The notes: generated from the sequence alone by a model not told the origin. Shown: positions 51,427-62,630, numbered from the stretch's first letter. The stretch: 64,000 bases of DNA from Paracyclopina nana (GCA_019096065.1 JAGUCH010000003.1:7006001-7070000), one strand, 5' to 3'. Numbers and translations: made by a program.

Positions 51427-51569
51427 GACTTGACTTTTATTCACATTTCTGCCGGGATAGGAAAAGGGTAAGGGTCAATCATGTAGGTTGGACATAAAAT
51501 TAGTGATAATAGATTTGAAAGGTTTTTGAGCAACTTCACGACAAGGGTGATGCGAATAAAAGTCAAGTC
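51427..51569. mobile_element. 143-bp MITE with TTAA target duplication (piggyBac-like)
   Basis: The element starts GACTTGACTTTTATTC and ends with the reverse complement GAATAAAAGTCAAGTC. TTAA lies directly on both sides (51423-51426 and 51570-51573). The other palindrome arm has a single TTAA at the corresponding place (near 56480) without the element, which is a natural empty site. TTAA targets are typical of piggyBac-type transposons. It has no coding capacity. Confidence 0.85.
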
Positions 51570-52849
51570 TTAACAGACTGATTTTTTAGGCCAGAGCTTC
51601 GTTTGATACATCGATTCGGGTTTGATTTTTCAATTTTGGGCCCAAACCCCTTGTCACCATGTGGTTTGATGGGGTTTCAAGTTTGGCGGCCCCCAGGATG
51701 CTCTAAGGGGGTCAAATGGGGGCTGGTCTTATCAGCTAATCGAAACAAGGCAAATCTTTGCGGGGGCGTTGCTGGAGGAGTGGAGGGCAGCCAAAATCAA
51801 CTATGCCCCAATTCTTGAGGCCCCTGGGGGGTGTCCAGATGTCAGGGGAAAAAAGTTGGAAAAAGTCCTCGTCAAGGCCAAAAAAAGCCAAAATGTTCGT
51901 TTTCGGACCCGACTTTGAGGCCGATTATCTCCAAAGGCCACGGATGGATTTTGGATTTTTTTGCTCCGAATGGCAGTTAAAGATCCAAATTGTTACCAAA
52001 AAAAAATTTGGGAGGGTGTTATTCCTCGTTTGTCCGCTTCGAGCTCTCAAAGTTGGACAAAATTCACTTTTTCACAGTAGTAACAAAATGGCTACTTTTC
52101 TTCTGTCAAAAATTCACGATTGGTCACAGTGGCCAAGTTGATGGCTGGAGTGTGGGCCATTTGGTCTGGAGGACACCTCTAGGGTCTCAGTGGTTGGTAT
52201 CAGGTCCAACTTCCATGGTAGGTCAAGGCCAGGCCCAGCCAGGAGCCTTGGAGCCGAGCCATCGCGACGGCCATTTCGTTTCAGTGGCAATTCCAAGGGC
52301 CTTGCTGCCAATTCTAGGGACAGATGGTTGACCATTTGGCCTTGATCACTCCTTCAGGGTCCCAGCAGATGATTTCAAGGCTAACAGTCAAGGTACAGCA
52401 AGGTCAGCTTGATTCAGGGGGCTTGGAGTTCACTTGTGGCATTGGTGATTTGGCTACAGAAAGTCTTCGAGGGTCTCGATGGCCAAGTTCTCGGATCAAG
52501 TGAGGATGTTTTGAGCTGTATCACTCCTTTGACATCCCAAGAGATGATTTCAGGTTCAACTTTGATGGTGATCATCAGCTGACTGCTTCCAGGGCTACCA
52601 GAGCTTATTTGCCAACTCAGCTGCCAATGGTTCAATGAAAGGCAGCATGGATCACAGCCAAGACCAAGGCTGGAAAGTGGTTTTTTTAGGCTGAATCAAC
52701 TCAAATGGATGCAAGGAGATGAAAGAAAGTCTATTTTTCATGGTGTCATGCTCCCATCTTCAACCAGGAGTGCCAAAGCTTCCAATGAACAAAAATCGAA
52801 AATGGCTTCAATAAAGAGCTCCTTGGATTGCAGCCAAGACAACTGATGG

Positions 52850-53300
52850 AATGTCACTTTTTTGCTCCAGCTCAGCTCAGTTGGTGCCAAAGAGGCTGTG
52901 GAAGGTGCAAACTTTCAGGTGTTGTACACCTTTCATGATTCTGGATTTGCAAAACTTTCCTGGCTGTGACAGTCATTGCTTCTATAATATATGCCACAAC
53001 TCATGGAAGAAATGGTCTCGTGCTTGAAAAATCGCGGATGGAACTTGACTTTTTTGGTCCAGCTCAACTCAGTTGGTGCCAAAGAGGCTGTGGAAGGTGA
53101 AAAATTTCGGGTGTTCTCCACCTTTCATGATTCTGGACAGGGCAAACTTTTATGGAGTGCTGGCTACTGTTATAGCATATGCTGCCACTCGCGGATGAAT
53201 TAGCCTCGCGCTCGAAAAAATCGCGGATGGAAATAGACTTTTTTGGCCTAGATCACCTCAGTGGGTGCCAAAGAGAATTTAGAAGGTGTAAAATTTCAGG
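52850..53300 (+). repeat. Tandem units of about 185 bp inside the palindrome arm
   Basis: Three successive units share the order: TCGCGGATGGAA-like start, ACTTTTTTGG, CTCAGTTGGTGCCAAAGAG, GAAGGT, CAGGTGTT, then ACCTTTCATGATTCTGGA-like sequence. Units begin near 52860, 53030 and 53215 and are moderately diverged. The same units appear mirrored in the right arm and again in the spacer near 54195 and 54360. Confidence 0.65.
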
Positions 53301-53641
53301 TGTTATGCACCTATCGCGATTTTACGTATGCTTAACTTTTTTCTTGAGCCATATTTATATAGGGCCACAATATATATATGCCGAAGAAGTGGGCTCTCGC
53401 TCAAAGAGTCCACAACACCTGACAGTTTGCACCTTCTAAATTCTCTTTGGCACCCACTGAGATGGGCTGGGGCAAAAAATTCGCATTTTATTGCGGACTT
53501 TTTGAGCGAGAGCCCACTTCTTCTGCATATATACTATTATTGTGGCCCTACATAAATATGGCTGAAGAAAAACGTTTAGCATATGTAAAATCGCGATAGG
53601 TGCATAACACCTGAAATTTTACACCTTCTAAATTCTCTTTG
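53269..53641. repeat. Smaller imperfect palindrome nested in the left arm
   Basis: The segment from CAAAGAGAATTTAGAAGG at 53269 is repeated inverted, ending at 53641, with substitutions such as ATATATATAT versus ATATACTATTATT. Its centre is near 53455. The right arm has the mirrored equivalent. Each big arm therefore ends in its own fold-back. Confidence 0.7.
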
Positions 53642-54410
53642 CTGCCAATTCTAGGGACAGATGGTTGACCATTTGGCCTTGATCACTCCTTCAGGGTCCC
53701 AGCAGATGATTTCAAGGCTAACAGTCAAGGTACAGCAAGGTCAGCTTGATTCAGGGGGCTTGGAGTTCACTTGTGGCATTGGTGATTTGGCTACAGAAAG
53801 TCTTCGAGGGTCTCGATGGCCAAGTTCTCGGATCAAGTGAGGATGTTTTGAGCTGTATCACTCCTTTGACATCCCAAGAGATGATTTCAGGTTCAACTTT
53901 GATGGTGATCATCAGCTGACTGCTTCCAGGGCTACCAGAGCTTATTTGCCAACTCAGCTGCCAATGGTTCAATGAAAGGCAGCATGGATCACAGCCAAGA
54001 CCAAGGCTGGAAAGTGGTTTTTTTAGGCTGAATCAACTCAAATGGATGCAAGGAGATGAAAGATAGTCTATTTTTTTATGGTGTCATGCTCCCTTCTTCA
54101 AATGGAGTGCCAAAGTTTCGTGTGAACAAAAGTCAAAAATGGCTTCAAAAAGAGCTCCTTTGATTGCAGCCAAGATGAGCAATGGCAAGTCACTTTTTTG
54201 CCCCAGCTCAGCTCAGTGGGTGCCAAAGTGAATTTAGAAGGTTCAAACTGTCAGGTGTTGCGCACCTTTCATGGATCTGGAAGCGCAAAACTTTCCTGTG
54301 ACAGCCAGAGCTCTAATAATAACAACTGCAACTCAGAACGAAAATGCCTCGCACTCAAAAGTTCGCGGATGGAACTCGACTTTTTTGGCCTGGACCAGCT
54401 CAGTGGGTGC
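53642..54410 (+). repeat. Palindrome spacer containing a direct copy of part of the left arm
   Basis: The spacer begins with a direct copy of left-arm sequence at an offset of 1337 bases (53641 corresponds to 52304). The first 420 bases appear identical. Beyond about 54060 the similarity continues but is clearly diverged. This breaks the symmetry of the large palindrome and may help explain how it survives cloning and replication. Confidence 0.8.
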
Positions 54411-56714
54411 CAAAGAGAATTTAGAAGGTGTAAAATTTCAGGTGTTATGCACCTATCGCGATTTTACATATGCTAAACGTTTTTCTTCAGCCATATTTAT
54501 GTAGGGCCACAATAATAGTATATATGCAGAAGAAGTGGGCTCTCGCTCAAAAAGTCCGCAATAAAATGCGAATTTTTTGCCCCAGCCCATCTCAGTGGGT
54601 GCCAAAGAGAATTTAGAAGGTGCAAACTGTCAGGTGTTGTGGACTCTTTGAGCGAGAGCCCACTTCTTCGGCATATATATATTGTGGCCCTATATAAATA
54701 TGGCTCAAGAAAAAAGTTAAGCATACGTAAAATCGCGATAGGTGCATAACACCTGAAATTTTACACCTTCTAAATTCTCTTTGGCACCCACTGAGGTGAT
54801 CTAGGCCAAAAAAGTCTATTTCCATCCGCGATTTTTTCGAGCGCGAGGCTAATTCATCCGCGAGTGGCAGCATATGCTATAACAGTAGCCAGCACTCCAT
54901 AAAAGTTTGCCCTGTCCAGAATCATGAAAGGTGGAGAACACCCGAAATTTTTCACCTTCCACAGCCTCTTTGGCACCAACTGAGTTGAGCTGGACCAAAA
55001 AAGTCAAGTTCCATCCGCGATTTTTCAAGCACGAGACCATTTCTTCCATGAGTTGTGGCATATATTATAGAAGCAATGACTGTCACAGCCAGGAAAGTTT
55101 TGCAAATCCAGAATCATGAAAGGTGTACAACACCTGAAAGTTTGCACCTTCCACAGCCTCTTTGGCACCAACTGAGCTGAGCTGGAGCAAAAAGTGACAT
55201 TCCATCAGTTGTCTTGGCTGCAATCCAAGGAGCTCTTTATTGAAGCCATTTTCGATTTTTGTTCATTGGAAGCTTTGGCACTCCTGGTTGAAGATGGGAG
55301 CATGACACCATGAAAAATAGACTTTCTTTCATCTCCTTGCATCCATTTGAGTTGATTCAGCCTAAAAAAACCACTTTCCAGCCTTGGTCTTGGCTGTGAT
55401 CCATGCTGCCTTTCATTGAACCATTGGCAGCTGAGTTGGCAAATAAGCTCTGGTAGCCCTGGAAGCAGTCAGCTGATGATCACCATCAAAGTTGAACCTG
55501 AAATCATCTCTTGGGATGTCAAAGGAGTGATACAGCTCAAAACATCCTCACTTGATCCGAGAACTTGGCCATCGAGACCCTCGAAGACTTTCTGTAGCCA
55601 AATCACCAATGCCACAAGTGAACTCCAAGCCCCCTGAATCAAGCTGACCTTGCTGTACCTTGACTGTTAGCCTTGAAATCATCTGCTGGGACCCTGAAGG
55701 AGTGATCAAGGCCAAATGGTCAACCATCTGTCCCTAGAATTGGCAGCAAGGCCCTTGGAATTGCCACTGAAACGAAATGGCCGTCGCGATGGCTCGGCTC
55801 CAAGGCTCCTGGCTGGGCCTGGCCTTGACCTACCATGGAAGTTGGACCTGATACCAACCACTGAGACCCTAGAGGTGTCCTCCAGACCAAATGGCCCACA
55901 CTCCAGCCATCAACTTGGCCACTGTGACCAATCGTGAATTTTTGACAGAAGAAAAGTAGCCATTTTGTTACTACTGTGAAAAAGTGAATTTTGTCCAACT
56001 TTGAGAGCTCGAAGCGGACAAACGAGGAATAACACCCTCCCAAATTTTTTTTTGGTAACAATTTGGATCTTTAACTGCCATTCGGAGCAAAAAAATCCAA
56101 AATCCATCCGTGGCCTTTGGAGATAATCGGCCTCAAAGTCGGGTCCGAAAACGAACATTTTGGCTTTTTTTGGCCTTGACGAGGACTTTTTCCAACTTTT
56201 TTCCCCTGACATCTGGACACCCCCCAGGGGCCTCAAGAATTGGGGCATAGTTGATTTTGGCTGCCCTCCACTCCTCCAGCAACGCCCCCGCAAAGATTTG
56301 CCTTGTTTCGATTAGCTGATAAGACCAGCCCCCATTTGACCCCCTTAGAGCATCCTGGGGGCCGCCAAACTTGAAACCCCATCAAACCACATGGTGACAA
56401 GGGGTTTGGGCCCAAAATTGAAAAATCAAACCCGAATCGATGTATCAAACGAAGCTCTGGCCTAAAAAATTAGTCTGTTAAAGAAAATAACATTTTATTT
56501 AACTTTTGCGTGATTTTCAGTGAAATAATATAGTTGTCATATGCCATATTTCTTAGTTTCTCACTGACAGGTCAAATGCAAAAATTTAAAAAATCCACCA
56601 TATATGCATAGGGTCGAAAAAAATTTAGTTTTCTTCACTCTTTATCGTGGATTTTCATAACAATGAGGACATTTATTTCCAATAAACCTAAAATATATAA
56701 ATCCGGACAAATCT
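54411..56714 (-). repeat. Right arm of the giant palindrome
   Basis: This is the reverse complement of 51207-53641 minus the 143-bp MITE. Paired coordinates sum to 108052 in the inner part and 108051 further out, so hardly any indels separate the inner arms. The outer end runs out in AT-rich sequence near 56714. Confidence 0.9.
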
Positions 56715-57042
56715 TTTTAAAATTTAATCTCATCAAAATACGCCAATCAGTGAGTCAAATAAATAATAAATAGTTATTAATTAATATTATTTTCTGCGAA
56801 ATTGCACGTGTCACTAAAAAAGGCAAAATTGGAATTGAAACACATCTTTAAGATCTCATTTAAATTTGAAATGAATTAAGTGCCACATTCGATTGAAATC
56901 CTCATCTCCAACCTTTACCAAAGAAACATCACATCAGAAACCTGGATCGCCTACAACAAATTAATTAAAGGTCCACTAGGACTTTTTTTGGGTCTCCCAG
57001 AGACAACAAATAGAGGACTGCAACAGATAATAACTTCGAAAA
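56715..57042 (+). other. AT-rich link between palindrome and tandem array
   Basis: It contains an open frame from 56880 (no ATG; including SETWIAYNKLIKGPLGLFLG) that runs into the first 227-bp segment and stops at 57082. It could be a remnant of an upstream exon of the array gene. It is not repeated in the other units. Confidence 0.3.
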
Positions 57043-57126
57043 TGGTAGAGGTTTTTGGATCTGATATAAATAAAATCCCTTGATCGGCATGGACACCCAA
57101 AATTTAAGATCAGTTGCAAGTACCAG

Positions 57127-57681
57127 ATGAAAGAGGGAAGAAGCATCGTCCCTGCTGCATCAGAAGATTTACGACACCTGGAAGATCTCCAACCCTTCCT
57201 CTCGGGTTCGAAAATTGTTTTTAAAAGAATTGCATATTGGCACACTGGCGTGCTCTTGCGTAAAAACAATGGGGAAATGATGATCATCCAATTGGAACTT
57301 GATGACGAGTCTGTCTTCCGACTAAAACTTCGATCAGCCGGTGACGTCCTTGGAGTTGAACCCTCGCCAATGATGGTGGATAACCTATTTCTGCATGGAC
57401 GGGGAGTGAGCCTCAATGAACTGTTTTATAGGTTTTGTCGACTTGCTGGTTTGACAGTTAGATATGACGCCACCCAACTCAATTGCGACGTCTTGACGAC
57501 ATTTCTAATGACTGGATGGACCAATTGGTCGACAATGAAAAAGTTTAATAAGTCCTTTGCAATTATGCCCCTGCCTTTAACAGAAGGAACAGTTACTCGT
57601 TGTATGTTGGAAGAACTAACTAAAGAAAATTCTCTGTACAACTCTGTTTTTCAGCATTATTTCTTCACCTCCAAATATTAA
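57127..57681 (+). CDS. 184-aa NlpC/P60-LRAT-like protein, array copy 1
   Basis: Intact ATG-to-stop frame. Two motifs suggest a papain-like acyltransferase or hydrolase fold of the LRAT type: WHTGVLL with His39, and LNCDVLTTFLMTG with Cys120, which lines up with the NCEHFVTYLRYG-type motif of LRAT proteins residue for residue in spacing. Between them lie alternating strand-like segments. There is no signal peptide or clear membrane span. Family members act on lipid acyl chains or peptide bonds; the substrate here is unknown. Upstream lies a TATAAATA at 57065 and TCAGTT at 57110, 47 nt apart by start position, longer than usual for a core promoter. The assignment rests on two motifs only. Confidence 0.6.
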   Translation: MKEGRSIVPAASEDLRHLEDLQPFLSGSKIVFKRIAYWHTGVLLRKNNGEMMIIQLELDDESVFRLKLRSAGDVLGVEPSPMMVDNLFLHGRGVSLNELFYRFCRLAGLTVRYDATQLNCDVLTTFLMTGWTNWSTMKKFNKSFAIMPLPLTEGTVTRCMLEELTKENSLYNSVFQHYFFTSKY

Positions 57682-57765
57682 AATTCGTGAATGTGCAACA
57701 AGCTAAATCTTAAATCAGTTAAAACACATAAAAATTAACCCCCAACTTGAGGACGAATCCCAAGA

Positions 57766-58676
57766 TGGTTAGCCTTCTAAAGTTGTCCTTCATCAAGATG
57801 GACGATAAGAGAAGGCTTGTCCAACTGGGGGGAGGTCCTGGAACTGTGGGATGGCAAAAAGAAACGAAGAGAAGTGCGCGAGGTAGTCATCACCGCTTTA
57901 CAAGTGAGGTTTGTGCAACTTAATTCCCAGCCACAAAGAATATTCTCCGAAGGGGAAATTCGCCGGACTCCGCAAGAGGACGGCAGACGAGCACTGGGAG
58001 CACATCAAGATTGTGATCTCCGTCGGCACAACGGCAGAGCTAAAATCCTTAAGTAAATCCTTAAAGCTTAAATATCCAAAATCTATTGCGAAATATCCGG
58101 CTACAACCCACTCTAATTATCTGGTCACGCTGCATCGAAATTTGCCGCCAAATTGAGGAGGCCAAATCGACATCGACGAAGCCCAAGATGGAGAACTTTC
58201 TGAAATTCTACTATATCGAAACGGAAGACAATAAGGACGTGGTCCAGTTAGAGGAAGTCCTGCAACTGTGGGATGGCGGGCGCGTTCGATATGGGAGACA
58301 TCATTGTGGCTGCGGAAGGACAAGACGGAGTGGTGGTGGAGGATGGAGTCTTGGACAAATTGTGGAAGACCCTCCTTGGGTTCCCAGGACCCGATCTCAG
58401 GCAAGCGGCCTTCCAAGCAAACCAGCCGACAAGGCGAGCGACGCTTTAACAGGGGCCAAGCTGATCGAAAACGTGTCCCCAAGGCCCTACGAGATCGAGT
58501 TGAGCGGATTCCTGACGGCTCTAGAGCGGCATGGCGCCTTCACCGAGAAGAACCAAATTGGGGTAATCGGAGTCATCACCGACAACTTCGAAATACGTCT
58601 GAACAAGAAGTCGAATCCTGAGTGCTTCCAAGACCTAATCTCCTTCCGGAGATTCTTCCTTGGAAAACTCGAGTGA
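57766..58676 (+). pseudogene. Two related frameshifted modules downstream of copy 1
   Basis: Module 1 starts at ATG 57766 (MVSLLKLSFIKMDDKRR). It changes frame at a run of six G at about 57827-57832, continues GEVLELWDGKKKRREVREVV, and after a possible 49-nt GT-AG intron (57904-57952) reads RKRTADEHWEHIKIVISVG to the stop at 58156. Module 2 starts MENFLKFYYIETEDNK, reads VVQLEEVLQLWDG, then needs another frame for MGDIIVAAEGQDGVVVEDGV and a further one for LIENVSPRPYEIELSGF to the stop at 58676. The shared FLK, VQL and EVLxLWDG pattern shows the modules are paralogous. All three units carry the same frame changes. I do not recognise the family. Confidence 0.45.
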
Positions 58677-58730
58677 GAGGAAAAGAAGAAGATGGTGGCT
58701 GATCATGAGTGTCCTTCATGCAGATTCGAA

Positions 58731-59859
58731 AAATTTGGATCTGATATAAATAAAATCCCTTGATCGGCATGGACACCCAAAATTTAAGATCAGTTGCAAG
58801 TACCAGATGAAAGAGGGAAGAAGCATCGTCCCTGCTGCATCAGAAGATTTACGACACCTGGAAGATCTCCAACCCTTCCTCTCGGGTTCGAAAATTGTTT
58901 TTAAAAGAATTGCATATTGGCACACTGGCGTGCTCTTGCGTAAAAACAATGGTAGAGGTTTTTGGATCTGATATAAATAAAATCCCTTGATCGGCATGGA
59001 CACCCAAAATTTAAGATCAGTTGCAAGTACCAGATGAAAGAGGGAAGAAGCATCGTCCCTGCTGCATCAGAAGATTTACGACACCTGGAAGATCTCCAAC
59101 CCTTCCTCTCGGGTTCGAAAATTGTTTTTAAAAGAATTGCATATTGGCACACTGGCGTGCTCTTGCGTAAAAACAATGGTAGGGGTTTTTGGATCTGATA
59201 TAAATAAAATCCCTTGATCGGCATGGACACCCAAAATTTAAGATCAGTTGCAAGTACCAGATGAAAGAGGGAAGAAGCATCGTCCCTGCTGCATCAGAAG
59301 ATTTACGACACCTGGAAGATCTCCAACCCTTCCTCTCGGGTTCGAAAATTGTTTTTAAAAGAATTGCATATTGGCACACTGGCGTGCTCTTGCGTAAAAA
59401 CAATGGTAGAGGTTTTTGGATCTGATATAAATAAAATCCCTTGATCGGCATGGACACCCAAAATTTAAGATCAGTTGCAAGTACCAGATGAAAGAGGGAA
59501 GAAGCATCATCCCTGCTGCATCAGAAGATTTACGACACCTGGAAGATCTCCAACCCTTCCTCTCGGGTTCGAAAATTGTTTTTAAAAGAATTGCATATTG
59601 GCACACTGGCGTGCTCTTGCATAAAAACAATGGTAGAGGTTTTTGGATCTGATATAAATAAAATCCCTTGATCGGCATGTACACCCAAAATTTAAGATCA
59701 GTTGCAAGTACCAGATGAAAGAGGGAAGAAGCATTGTCCCTGCTGCATCAGAAGATTTACGACACCTGGAAGATCTCCAACCCTTCCTCTCGGGTTCGAA
59801 AATTGTTTTTAAAAGAATTGCATATTGGCACACTGGCGTGCTCTTGCGTAAAAACAATG
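58731..59859 (+). repeat. 227-bp sub-repeats, five copies (unit 2)
   Basis: One leading partial copy (from about 58731) and four full 227-bp copies lie head to tail (starting about 58952, 59179, 59406 and 59633). Each holds the TATAAATA motif, the ATG of the LRAT-like protein and its first 48 codons, then jumps from AACAATG back to GTAGAGG. Only the last copy continues into the full frame; the others stop a few codons after the junction. Differences between copies are single bases. Confidence 0.9.
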
Positions 59860-60269
59860 GGGAAATGATGATCATCCAATTGGAACTTGATGACGAGTCT
59901 GTCTTCCGACTAAAACTTCGATCAGCCGGTGACGTCCTTGGAGTTGAACCCTCGCCAATGATGGTGGATAACCTATTTCTGCATGGACGGGGAGTGAGCC
60001 TCAATGAACTGTTTTATAGGTTTTGTCGACTTGCTGGTTTGACAGTTAGATATGACGCCACCCAACTCAATTGCGACGTCTTGACGACATTTCTAATGAC
60101 TGGATGGACCAATTGGTCGACAATGAAAAAGTTTAATAAGTCCTTTGCAATTATGCCCCTGCCTTTAACAGAAGGAACAGTTACTCGTTGTATGTTGGAA
60201 GAACTAACTAAAGAAAATTCTCTGTACAACTCTGTTTTTCAGCATTATTTCTTCACCTCCAAATATTAA
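59715..60269 (+). CDS. 184-aa NlpC/P60-LRAT-like protein, array copy 2
   Basis: Same protein as copy 1 at every residue I compared, including His39 and Cys120. It is preceded by four extra 227-bp segments instead of unique sequence, so its upstream region differs strongly from copy 1 and could change expression. Confidence 0.6.
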   Translation: MKEGRSIVPAASEDLRHLEDLQPFLSGSKIVFKRIAYWHTGVLLRKNNGEMMIIQLELDDESVFRLKLRSAGDVLGVEPSPMMVDNLFLHGRGVSLNELFYRFCRLAGLTVRYDATQLNCDVLTTFLMTGWTNWSTMKKFNKSFAIMPLPLTEGTVTRCMLEELTKENSLYNSVFQHYFFTSKY

Positions 60270-60353
60270 AATTCGTGAATGTGCAACAAGCTAAATCTTA
60301 AATCAGTTAAAACACATAAAAATTAACCCCCAACTTGAGGACGAATCCCAAGA

Positions 60354-61264
60354 TGGTTAGCCTTCTAAAGTTGTCCTTCATCAAGATGGACGATAAGAGA
60401 AGGCTTGTCCAACTGGGGGGAGGTCCTGGAACTGTGGGATGGCAAAAAGAAACGAAGAGAAGTGCGCGAGGTAGTCATCACCGCTTTACAAGTGAGGTTT
60501 GTGCAACTTAATTCCCAGCCACAAAGAATATTCTCCGAAGGGGAAATTCGCCGGACTCCGCAAGAGGACGGCAGACGAGCACTGGGAGCACATCAAGATT
60601 GTGATCTCCGTCGGCACAACGGCAGAGCTAAAATCCTTAAGTAAATCCTTAAAGCTTAAATATCCAAAATCTATTGCGAAATATCCGGCTACAACCCACT
60701 CTAATTATCTGGTCATGCTGCATCGAAATTTGCCGCCAAATTGAGGAGGCCAAATCGACATCGACGAAGCCCAAGATGGAGAACTTTCTGAAATTCTACT
60801 ATATCGAAACGGAAGACAATAAGGACGTGGTCCAGTTAGAGGAAGTCCTGCAACTGTGGGATGGCGGGCGCGTTCGATATGGGAGACATCATTGTGGCTG
60901 CGGAAGGACAAGACGGAGTGGTGGTGGAGGATGGAGTCTTGGACAAATTGTGGAAGACCCTCCTTGGGTTCCCAGGACCCGATCTCAGGCAAGCGGCCTT
61001 CCAAGCAAACCAGCCGACAAGGCGAGTGACGCTTTAACAGGGGCCAAGCTGATCGAAAACGTGTCCCCAAGGCCCTACGAGATCGAGTTGAGCGGATTCC
61101 TGACGGCTCTAGAGCGGCATGGCGCCTTCACCGAGAAGAACCAAATTGGGGTAATCGGAGTCATCACCGACAACTTCGAAATACGTCTGAACAAGAAGTC
61201 GAATCCTGAGTGCTTCCAAGACCTAATCTCCTTCCGGAGATTCTTCCTTGGAAAACTCGAGTGA
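60354..61264 (+). pseudogene. Two related frameshifted modules downstream of copy 2
   Basis: Same arrangement and same frame changes as in unit 1. Small differences include Thr to Met in LVTLHRN and one codon change near 61027. Because the G-run frameshift is shared, it predates the array. Confidence 0.45.
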
Positions 61265-61318
61265 GAGGAAAAGAAGAAGATGGTGGCTGATCATGAGTGT
61301 CCTTCATGCAGATTCGAA

Positions 61319-62220
61319 AAATTTGGATCTGATATAAATAAAATCCCTTGATCGGCATGGACACCCAAAATTTAAGATCAGTTGCAAGTACCAGATGAAA
61401 GAGGGAAGAAGCATCATCCCTGCTGCATCAGAAGATTTACGACACCTGGAAGATCTCCAACCCTTCCTCTCGGGTTCGAAAATTGTTTTTAAAAGAATTG
61501 CATATTGGCACACTGGCGTGCTCTTGCGTAAAAACAATGGTAGAGGTTTTTGGATCTGATATAAATAAAATCCCTTGATCGGCATGGACACCCAAAATTT
61601 AAGATCAGTTGCAAGTACCAGATGAAAGAGGGAAGAAGCATCGTCCCTGCTGCATCAGAAGATTTACGACACCTGGAAGATCTCCAACCCTTCCTCTCGG
61701 GTTCAAAAATTGTTTTTAAAAGAATTGCATATTGGCACACTGGCGTGCTCTTGCGTAAAAACAATGGTAGAGGTTTTTGGATCTGATATAAATAAAATCC
61801 CTTGATCGGCATGGACACCCAAAATTTAAGATCAGTTGCAAGTACCAGATGAAAGAGGGAAGAAGCATCGTCCCTGCTGCATCAGAAGATTTACGACACC
61901 TGGAAGATCTCCAACCCTTCCTCTCGGGTTCGAAAATTGTTTTTAAAAGAATTGCATATTGGCACACTGGCGTGCTCTTGCGTAAAAACAATGGTAGAGG
62001 TTTTTGGATCTGATATAAATAAAATCCCTTGATCGGCATGGACACCAAAAATTTAAGATCAGTTGCAAGTACCAGATGAAAGAGGGAAGAAGCATCGTCC
62101 CTGCTGCATCAGAAGATTTACGACACCTGGAAGATCTCCAACCCTTCCTCTCGGGTTCGAAAATTGTTTTTAAAAGAATTGCATATTGGCACACTGGCGT
62201 GCTCTTGCGTAAAAACAATG
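61319..62220 (+). repeat. 227-bp sub-repeats, four copies (unit 3)
   Basis: One leading partial and three full copies of the same segment as in unit 2, the last running into the third full protein frame. The one-copy difference accounts for the shorter distance between protein starts (2361 versus 2588 bases). Confidence 0.9.
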
Positions 62221-62630
62221 GGGAAATGATGATCATCCAATTGGAACTTGATGACGAGTCTGTCTTCCGACTAAAACTTCGATCAGCCGGTGACGTCCTT
62301 GGAGTTGAACCCTCGCCAATGATGGTGGATAACCTATTTCTGCATGGACGGGGAGTGAGCCTCAATGAACTGTTTTATAGGTTTTGTCGACTTGCTGGTT
62401 TGACAGTTAGATATGACGCCACCCAACTCAATTGCGACGTCTTGACGACATTTCTAATGACTGGATGGACCAATTGGTCGACAATGAAAAAGTTTAATAA
62501 GTCCTTTGCAATTATGCCCCTGCCTTTAACAGAAGGAACAGTTACTCATTGTATGTTGGAAGAACTAACTAAAGAAAATTCTCTGTACAACTCTGTTTTT
62601 CAGCATTATTTCTTCACCTCCAAATATTAA
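62076..62630 (+). CDS. 184-aa NlpC/P60-LRAT-like protein, array copy 3
   Basis: Intact; the only protein change I noticed against copies 1 and 2 is Arg to His near residue 159. His39 and Cys120 are kept. Confidence 0.6.
   Translation: MKEGRSIVPAASEDLRHLEDLQPFLSGSKIVFKRIAYWHTGVLLRKNNGEMMIIQLELDDESVFRLKLRSAGDVLGVEPSPMMVDNLFLHGRGVSLNELFYRFCRLAGLTVRYDATQLNCDVLTTFLMTGWTNWSTMKKFNKSFAIMPLPLTEGTVTHCMLEELTKENSLYNSVFQHYFFTSKY

Larger units (their letters stand above)
51207..53641 (+). repeat. Left arm of a giant palindrome
   Basis: This arm matches the reverse complement of 54411-56714. The part from about 51575 inward shows no more than an occasional difference from its partner in the stretches I compared. 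The outer 200 bases differ by roughly a tenth, with small indels. The arm contains no recognisable gene; its open frames simply mirror those of the other arm. It carries a 143-bp insertion (51427-51569) absent from the partner. From about 52850 inward it is built of related units of about 185 bp. Confidence 0.9.

Noticed and set aside
51603..56448. Mirrored open frames in the palindrome (for example 127 and 113 codons)
   Set aside because: They are paired by symmetry, contain no recognised domain and have repeat-like composition.
57065..57115. Complete core promoter (TATAAATA plus TCAGTT initiator)
   Set aside because: The spacing of 47 nt is too long for the usual 30-nt distance, so it is mentioned only as TATA-like and not listed as a promoter.
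58576..62365. Minus-strand frames of 66-146 codons repeated along the array
   Set aside because: They are antisense to the 227-bp block and the LRAT-like frame; they end at the sub-repeat junctions and show no protein features.
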